This document shows positions 57,497-64,000 of a stretch of DNA of 64,000 nucleotides, in pieces (within the stretch, counting starts at the first letter, position 1; each line of letters begins with the position of its first letter). Below the pieces are notes generated by a model. It was not told the origin of the DNA and ran no database searches. It saw nothing but the letters and a program-made list of their open reading frames with translations. The stretch is from assembly GCF_025118155.1 (NCBI RefSeq), contig NW_026251425.1:144077-208076 (forward strand), read 5' to 3'. Source of the stretch: Cokeromyces recurvatus (Eukaryota; Mucoromycota; Mucoromycetes; Mucorales; Mucoraceae). The position numbers and the translations under genes are program-made.

Positions 57497-58302
57497 ATGG
57501 AATGGATTGAAACAGAAGTTATCCATTCACAGCAAATAACTTCAAATGACATTGATGGTTGTCATCTTTTTGGTTGCCCATACCATAACATTAGCTTTGC
57601 ACTAACAGAATCTGGACAGGTGTATTCATTTACCTTTGAGGTAAAAAAAAAAACACAAAAAACAAAAAAAATCGATTTATCATTGTACATAGTTTTAAGC
57701 TTATGTTTTAATTAACAAAGTTGTATAATAATAAACTTCCAGAAAACATTGTTGAAGTGATTAACGCTTGTCAACAAAATGATCTTGAACATTGTCAATA
57801 TTATTTAAAATCCTCAAATAATAAAATATATCAATGGCAATTAAAGATTAGGTAATACGCAGATAATATTTTATTTAGCATTTCTGATTTAGTATGTAGT
57901 CAGGATGATGAGCAGCCTAAGATAAAGCGTATTAAGTCATCAAGTGACATGATTACAAGTAGCAATGAGTTTGTTTCACAACGAATGCAAATAACAGAAA
58001 ATAATACATTATTGCTTGAAAATGAATCTATTAATCCATCATCAACTGTTAATGATATTATTTGTCCTATTGAAAAAGTAGATTCCAGTTTTATGGAATT
58101 TTTTCATTTAAATAGTGATAATGGAACAATTCTAGGAAAAAAGGATGGCTCAGTCATTTGGAGAAAAGATAATGAAGAGATAAAAATGCTGATATTGCCT
58201 GATGAACAAATCAAAAAAATTGATTTTATTTGTAAACCAGAGCTATCCGATAAGCTGAACACTTTATTTGTCTTTGGGTAAAATAAAAGAGAGGAAGAGA
58301 GA

Positions 58303-58370
<68 letters not shown>

Positions 58371-60105
58371 CAGAGGTAGAGAATGAAAAAAATAGGCTGA
58401 CAGTTATATACTAGTGATCAAGGAACTATTATGGTCTATACGAAAGCATCCTCTGATAATTTAGTCGAGTTAAAGCAATTTGACTTATTAACCACTTCAG
58501 TTTATCAGATTGAAAAGATAAAAGTAAGAAATACATTTATTTTGTGTCTATTTTTATACTAAAATCTCTAATATCTAGGACTTTGTTTATATGTTATGCT
58601 TGCCATTTAGTAAATTAGTCTTACTTGAATTTGATAAAGATATAAATTTGAAATCAACTCAACTACAAGGCACCTCTGGTGCGCATCAAATTTTTTGCTA
58701 TACTAACAAAGCGTTATTTGAAGCACTGCTAGTAACATCTTCAACTATCACTATGGTCCAGTACAAGTACAATTCATCAGTATCTATCGTAAACAACCCA
58801 GAAGCGATACAACTTGCTATTGAAGACGCTCTAGATGAACTTGCTATAAGTGAATCTGTTATTCAATCCGTCACTCAAAAAGATGAATCACTCAATAAGC
58901 AGCTTATTTCGATCAATAGAACACTCTATGCTTTACGTAGTATCAATAATCAAAGAGAATTGGGTATTGGTAACTCATTAGAAACGACAGGATTTGAATT
59001 GACAGTACGTCCGGTTATGAAAACGAACGCATATGAATCTTGTCAGTTTAATACGACATGTCATTTACGTGTTTGTATTAAAACATCTAATTTTTTGGAG
59101 TTGGAACATTGGGATCTTTATGTTTATTTAATGCATAATGGCATTGGGCAACAGCATCTCATATCATTAGTAGGATTTGAACCACATTATGAAATGGGTA
59201 TTGAACGATATCTTATATGGGAGCGCGATATTCAGATCGATTTATCATCATTAATATTACCGTTAGAGATTAGTACTGAATTAGTCATGTCTCCAGCGTT
59301 TCATTTTCCAGTCTCCAGAATGATATTAGATGATTTTCATTTTGCAATACCAGTTACCCAAGATATTAATTTAAGTATCAAGAAAAGAGGATTAGAAGAA
59401 ATTTCCAATAGATTACTGCAATCTCTTAATAAGCAATCAATGCACGATAGAAGAAGTAAATTGTATACAGTTTTTGCATTAGGGTTTAACAAGCAAGATA
59501 CATCATTATTTAATTTTAAAGATACGAAAATATATGTACGATATTTAATTGAAGAGGATTTAAGTGATGAAAAGTATAGATCTATTATGGCTTCTATTTT
59601 TAACGAAGGAAGAACATTGTAAGCTTATTATTTATTTACATATATGCATTGATTAAATAGATTTTAATTAGTGTTTTATAGAGAGGATCTCCAACATTTA
59701 TTACAGAATGGAGCGGAGGAAGCTATATTCAGTTTAGCAGCCTATCCAGGATGTCCTATTATTCTTCAATTATCTAGACTAAAAACTAATATGATTGAGT
59801 TTTCAATTCAATCCATTTATCCACCAGCTTTATTTAAGACGGAAGCTACACTTCTACAAAGGATTTCACGTTGTTTTATAGAAAAACCTATAGGTAAATA
59901 TATGTTAGAAAATAATATAATGTGCATATGTCTAACACTTTCTGTAGATATTAAACGAAATGAGTTGGAAGAATTATTATTTGAAATTCAAGAAAAATAT
60001 CAGCAAACAACTGATAATTTATGGGATGATTTGAATCAAGTTATCCAACGTTACTATGCTATACATCAAAACGATCCCATAGGAAGTTTATTGATATATG
60101 ATTAA
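57497..60105 (+). CDS. Candidate FAAP100/FANCB-like Fanconi anaemia core protein
   Basis: Six exons, 57497-57640, 57721-57851, 57900-58277, 58415-58523, 58579-59618, 59682-60105, join in frame to 741 aa. The first ~320 residues have the repeating strands of a beta-propeller (FALTESGQVYSFTFE, ILGKKDGSVIW, FGDQGTIMVYTKA). A helical segment follows (AIEDALDELAISES, then LNKQLISINRTLYALRSI), then beta-rich sandwich-like sequence (WDLYVYLMHNG; LPLEISTELV), and a C-terminal helical region ending DLNQVIQRYYAIHQND. This order and several positional similarities match FAAP100, and more weakly FANCB, in the subcomplex that positions the FANCL ubiquitin ligase. No catalytic motif exists to prove it, so this is a hypothesis. 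A (GA)n tract fills intron 3. Confidence 0.5.
58290..58369. repeat. (GA)n microsatellite in an intron
   Basis: A nearly pure AG/GA run preceded by GAGGAAGA units, within intron 3 of the FAAP100-like gene. Confidence 0.9.
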
Positions 60106-60455
60106 ATAATAAATTTTTATAAAAAGGAAGATAATAATAATAACTAATAGCATATAGAGTTATAATACGTTGTGTTGTCCTAGTTCGTAAAAAAAAAAAA
60201 TAAAAAAAAAATAAAGGCTCCTATAGCTTAAACTTGAGCCACTCTTATAAGAAGTATTTGCAACGTAAATAGATTTATATACTTTAGCTGGAGCTAATTA
60301 AGATAGCAAGCAGTAGTATTATTCATTCTTACTATTGGTGTTTTCACCTTTATCATATTTGCGAAATGTTTAATTATCATATAAATCTTTAAATTTCTTC
60401 AAGTGGTATACATATTTAAAAGAAAAAAAAAGGCATTACATAGCTTTTATTTTAG
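60106..60455. other. Intergenic region / unresolved 5' part of next gene
   Basis: AT-rich 350 bp; the first exon of the tail-anchored orphan may lie here but I could not identify it. Confidence 0.5.
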
Positions 60456-61306
60456 GATTATTCAAACAAAGGATTGGATTGGATCTCTTCAAAATTGGAC
60501 AAGTCTCTTCTTTCAATCAGTACGTATTTTTATTAAAAAAAATCAAAAAATACATATAACTAATATTTTAAAAGACTATCAATTTTGTTTTACCGTTTGT
60601 CTTGTATTTTGTCTCTAGAAAATACGCAGATTCTTTCAAGAATGAAAATATAAAATATTCTTTGGTTTGTTCAGAAGAAATAGCACTTTCAGATTTAACC
60701 CTTCATAATAAATCAGCCCCTGTATCTCCAAAAAGTTCTCTTTCACGTTCTACAATGACAAATTCGACAGATAATGATATAGACAGAGTGACAAGCCCTA
60801 TTAATTATGCACATTCAATTGATAGCGTAAACTCAACTTACAATGTTAAAAATAATACATTATGTTATCCTTCAAGTGAAAGTTCACCAGAATTAGTGTC
60901 TCATCATTCGTTTTCCATTCATGACACTTTAAGCAGAGACTCTTTTGAAACAGAGACTTTATGTCCACCTAGTGATCGTTCATCATTGTATAATATTTCA
61001 TCATCTCTTCCAGAACAAGTAGTTATTCCCTCAACAATACATAATCATACCAGAAGGATGCATTCATATAGTAGTTCGCCCTCAATATTAAGGGAGCAAA
61101 TATCTATATCAATTCCAACGAACGAGAAAAACAATATTCCAAATAGACAAGATACCATTAATAACCAATGTCGATTTATAGCATTGAAAGCAAGACCATG
61201 GCTTAGTCCTTTCTATTTAGCCATTGTCTCATGCGCATTACTTTTAATTTCTATTTTGTATATGATTATTTATAATATTTCTATGCTTATAATAAAGAAG
61301 ACATAA
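60456..61306 (+). CDS. Orphan tail-anchored protein, 5' end unresolved
   Basis: The terminal exon 60619-61306 encodes ~229 aa: a long Ser/Thr/Asn-rich, disordered region (SPKSSLSRSTMTNSTDND; SESSPELVSHHSF; HSYSSSPSILREQ) and then one C-terminal membrane segment, FYLAIVSCALLLISILYMII, with a short basic end (IIKKT). This is the topology of a tail-anchored ER, Golgi or mitochondrial protein, with KKT possibly a retrieval-like signal. A preceding exon 60456-60519 in phase gives LFKQRIGLDLFKIGQVSSFN. No start codon was found for that exon, so the N-terminus is missing from this model. Family not recognised. Confidence 0.5.
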
Positions 61307-63785
61307 GATAGATGAGTGGAGGGAATTAATAATCCTTCCATTTTGTATATAAACAATATATTTGATATTCTTTTGCCTAATATACAAACAGCTCAAAAAA
61401 AAAAATGAATCCTCTGTTTACAAATAGGCAAGAATAGCTCCATTTCGAAAGAGTAATTCAATGAAAATGTAATAATATTTACTATTATTTTTTATTCTAT
61501 TTTTTACATATTTGAGCAATTAAATAAGAAATAAAGCATTTTTATTATTCTAAATCATACAAAATAATAAAACTAGTACTACTTTTAGGTTAAATTTTAA
61601 TTTGATATAGATTTGTAATCAAACGTCAATGTTTCATTAAAGTTTGAGTGAGATGTATCATTTTGAATTTTAAATAATGTCAAAGAATAGAGTATAACTG
61701 CTCTTTTATAAAAATTTGTTATTAGTGTTTATAAACAGTTAATAGAAGCAAGTCATAAATCTATGGTGAATTATTCATTAAATATGCTTAATGATTAACT
61801 AATGACTTGAATACACGTTTTTTTTTCCTTTATTGTTATTAAAGTATGAATGCTTATAAAATATAAGCTCATAAGATAAAACATCTTATTTAATTTATGT
61901 AGTTATATCTATAAATACAAGTATAATATTTTTAATATCATTCTATTTAAATCCTATTCAATATAAAGTTTTTTTTTATTATTATTATTTTAATGTGTAT
62001 ATATGATGAATACAATAGACATTATAAATAGTATTATTATGGAAAGATATATGATATCTTCTAAACCAATCTTTTTAATAAAAATAAACTGTCAAAAAAC
62101 TATTTAGCCTATATACAATAACAGTAATCAGGCCTACAAGCATCTACTATGCTTCTGGTATAATAATCATAATGTATATTTGAGAATTACATGCACGCAA
62201 AATAAAATATTTATATGCCAGGCTTCAGTTCTAGTACCTAAGCATGTACAGATAGAGCAGACATGAATTATATTCAAATGCCTAACACATGTATACATCT
62301 ATTTTAATTTTAACAGAAAACTATCAGAGGAGATATTCATATACTCTCGTTACCTCCCATACTAAAAAAAATGCCGCATTTAATATAAAAAGTTCAAACT
62401 TATGTTATATTTAACTTGTTTGAGGTGCATTTTAAATTAATGAGCAAACTATTGGTACAATATATTTGATGAAGGGTGTTGAAAGTTTAATAATAAAAAT
62501 TGTATGATAAATAACGCGACCTTTTTTTTTTCTGGTCTCTTTTCCTAAACGACCAACGTTAAACCCGTTATTACCTAACTAATATAATAGACTGTTTATA
62601 TTTTAGTAGGTAGTTTGTGCATGTGAGATACAGGGTATGTCTTTTTTTTTTTTTTCTTGTACAAGCTTTTGTAGAATTGGAAGAATGTTTGGGATCATTA
62701 TTCCTGATTGTAAAAGGACATTTGTTTTTTTTTTAAGATTACCATTTTTTTTAGAATGTTCATAAAGTCAGTGTTTTATATTTCTTGGTACAATTTGAAA
62801 TTCCTTGCGTTCTTAATCTTGGATCTAGTTTTATGGAACTTTTTTATTATAAAGGATTTAGTGCATTGTTCCAACTATTTACATGAACTCTAATGAGCAA
62901 AGTGAAAGCCAGTGAATAGTAAAAGATAAAATAAATTAATATGCTTATTCACAACAACAAAATGATTTAGAAAAGTCAGAATATATAAGAAAGGATAGAT
63001 TATCAACTAGACTAATAATAAGACTATGACTTGATTAGGATTGTTAATTACTAGAAAGCAGATTTCTAGAAATGCAGCTAATTAATAACATTATGAATAC
63101 AATTTGCGGCACAAGTTATACCAATAGAAATATTAATAACTGTCGTATTTAGAAATAACAGAGAAAAAATAGTATAGAATCATTTTATGTATATTTATTT
63201 GCTTTGCCAAGTATTTAAAGATGGGTGGTTTGGATTATTAGTTACAGTTAAAATATTTATAAAAGTATCTATCAGAAAGAGATCGAGTCTTTTGTGACAA
63301 AATATGTTTTATTAGCAAGATAGTTTAGGTAATCTTATGAAAGAAAAGCTGTGTAAGAGAATTAGCTTTTACGTTAAAAGACTAACTAAGACAAGGACCA
63401 CCACAGACGATTATACATATTGAGAATAATGATATGATTTAAAGCACATGTAGTTTTGACGACGATGGACAAGTAAAAGGAACTTGCCAGCAATGTGATT
63501 GTTTTTTTTTTTTTTGAGAAAGCAAGGAAGTAGTATTAGCAGTAGTAACAGGAATAAAAATTTTGTGTGACAGGTTCTTTTTCTTTTTTTGGTAGAAAAT
63601 AACATCTGATATTAAATTAAAAAATGTAGCAGTTGTGTATAGATTGTACTTGACGCAAAATCTATTACTAGAGCTATTACACAAAGAGATAGATATATGT
63701 GTATAGATAATATAAACACAATAGTTGCACCAAGTAACCTCTCTTCCTACACCATACCACCGTATAACTACTACCGTAAACTATT
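61307..63785. other. Intergenic region, 2.5 kb
   Basis: AT-rich, with T runs near 62522 and 62641 and no coding family or splice-consistent frame. It leads into a minisatellite. Confidence 0.6.
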
Positions 63786-63875
63786 ACCACGAATGCTACT
63801 ACCACGAATGCTACTACCACGAATGCTACTACCACGAATGCTACTACCACGAATGCTACTACCACGAATGCTACT
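63786..63875. repeat. 15-bp minisatellite, six tandem copies
   Basis: Unit ACCACGAATGCTACT repeats exactly six times, then degenerates into ACTACAACTACATTTACC. In one frame it encodes (Thr-Thr-Asn-Ala-Thr)n and runs into ACAAAA|GTAAGA, a good splice donor at about 63920, so it could be part of a Thr-rich exon whose gene continues beyond the window. Confidence 0.9.
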
Positions 63876-64000
63876 ACAACTACATTTACCACGAATACAA
63901 CTACCACCACTGTCACAAAAGTAAGACATATTTAAAAGCTAGCATTTAATTCAGACAGGCAATTCAAAGAGCACTCTAAGGGAGTGCCCTAGGAGGAGTT

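Noticed and set aside
1..64000. CRISPR arrays, rRNA or tRNA genes
   Set aside because: No regularly spaced direct repeats with unique spacers and no conserved rRNA or full tRNA arms were seen on either strand.

Overview
The window looks like nuclear DNA of an early-diverging (Mucoromycota-type) fungus. It is very AT-rich, full of homopolymer runs, and its genes carry short GT...AG introns of about 50-130 nt. It holds fungal hallmarks: a trifunctional HIS4, an Ecl1-type lifespan factor, a Kre9/Knh1-like GPI protein and a MAM33 homologue. It also holds genes that Dikarya usually lack: COP1-like, coilin-like and a possible FAAP100-like gene. No rRNA, tRNA or CRISPR array was found. All exon coordinates were read by eye from splice signals and checked for reading-frame continuity; gene names rest on recognised family motifs, not on a database search.

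Layout. 1-11.8 kb: partial hotdog thioesterase (-), MPDU1-like dolichol-sugar protein (-), a candidate MITE, PWWP-domain protein (+), TMEM198-like membrane protein (+), a 100-aa orphan (+), Kre9-like GPI protein (-), Ecl1-like protein (-). 11.8-15.4 kb: a 3.6-kb gap. 15.4-29.4 kb, gene-dense: C2 protein (+), ceramide glucosyltransferase (-), FHA protein (+), MAM33 (-), Osh4/Kes1-like OSBP (+), prefoldin subunit 6 (+), coilin-like protein (-), a 12-finger C2H2 protein (+), ribosomal protein uL2 (-). 30.8-42.3 kb: FCP1 CTD phosphatase (+), PMCA-type Ca2+ ATPase (+), cytosolic arginyl-tRNA synthetase (-), two orphans (-). 44.7-50.4 kb: HIS4 (+) converging on a 10-exon COP1-like RING/coiled-coil/WD40 ubiquitin ligase (-).

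51.4-55.8 kb is a nest of mobile elements and the most unusual part. A 3,231-bp DNA transposon (51427-54657) has about 120-bp terminal inverted repeats and TA target duplications. It carries a three-exon Fanzor/TnpB-family RNA-guided nuclease gene with all three RuvC acidic residues and the zinc ribbon, but apparently without its N-terminus. The 245 bp between its stop codon and the element end is where a guide (omega-type) RNA would be expected. The element also contains a retroelement-like coding fragment on the + strand, split by an 889-bp solo LTR with a 5-bp target duplication. A 5'-truncated LINE with a 13-bp target duplication abuts its right end.

56.2-61.3 kb: GDT1-type Mn2+/Ca2+ transporter (+), a 741-aa candidate FAAP100/FANCB-like protein (+), a tail-anchored orphan (+). 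The rest is a 2.7-kb gap ending in a 15-bp minisatellite.

The host genes are independent housekeeping and regulatory loci, not a cluster. Loose functional pairs are Golgi/vacuolar ion handling (GDT1, PMCA-type pump), lipid and glycan work (OSBP, ceramide glucosyltransferase, MPDU1) and nuclear regulation (coilin, FCP1, COP1, PWWP, FHA).
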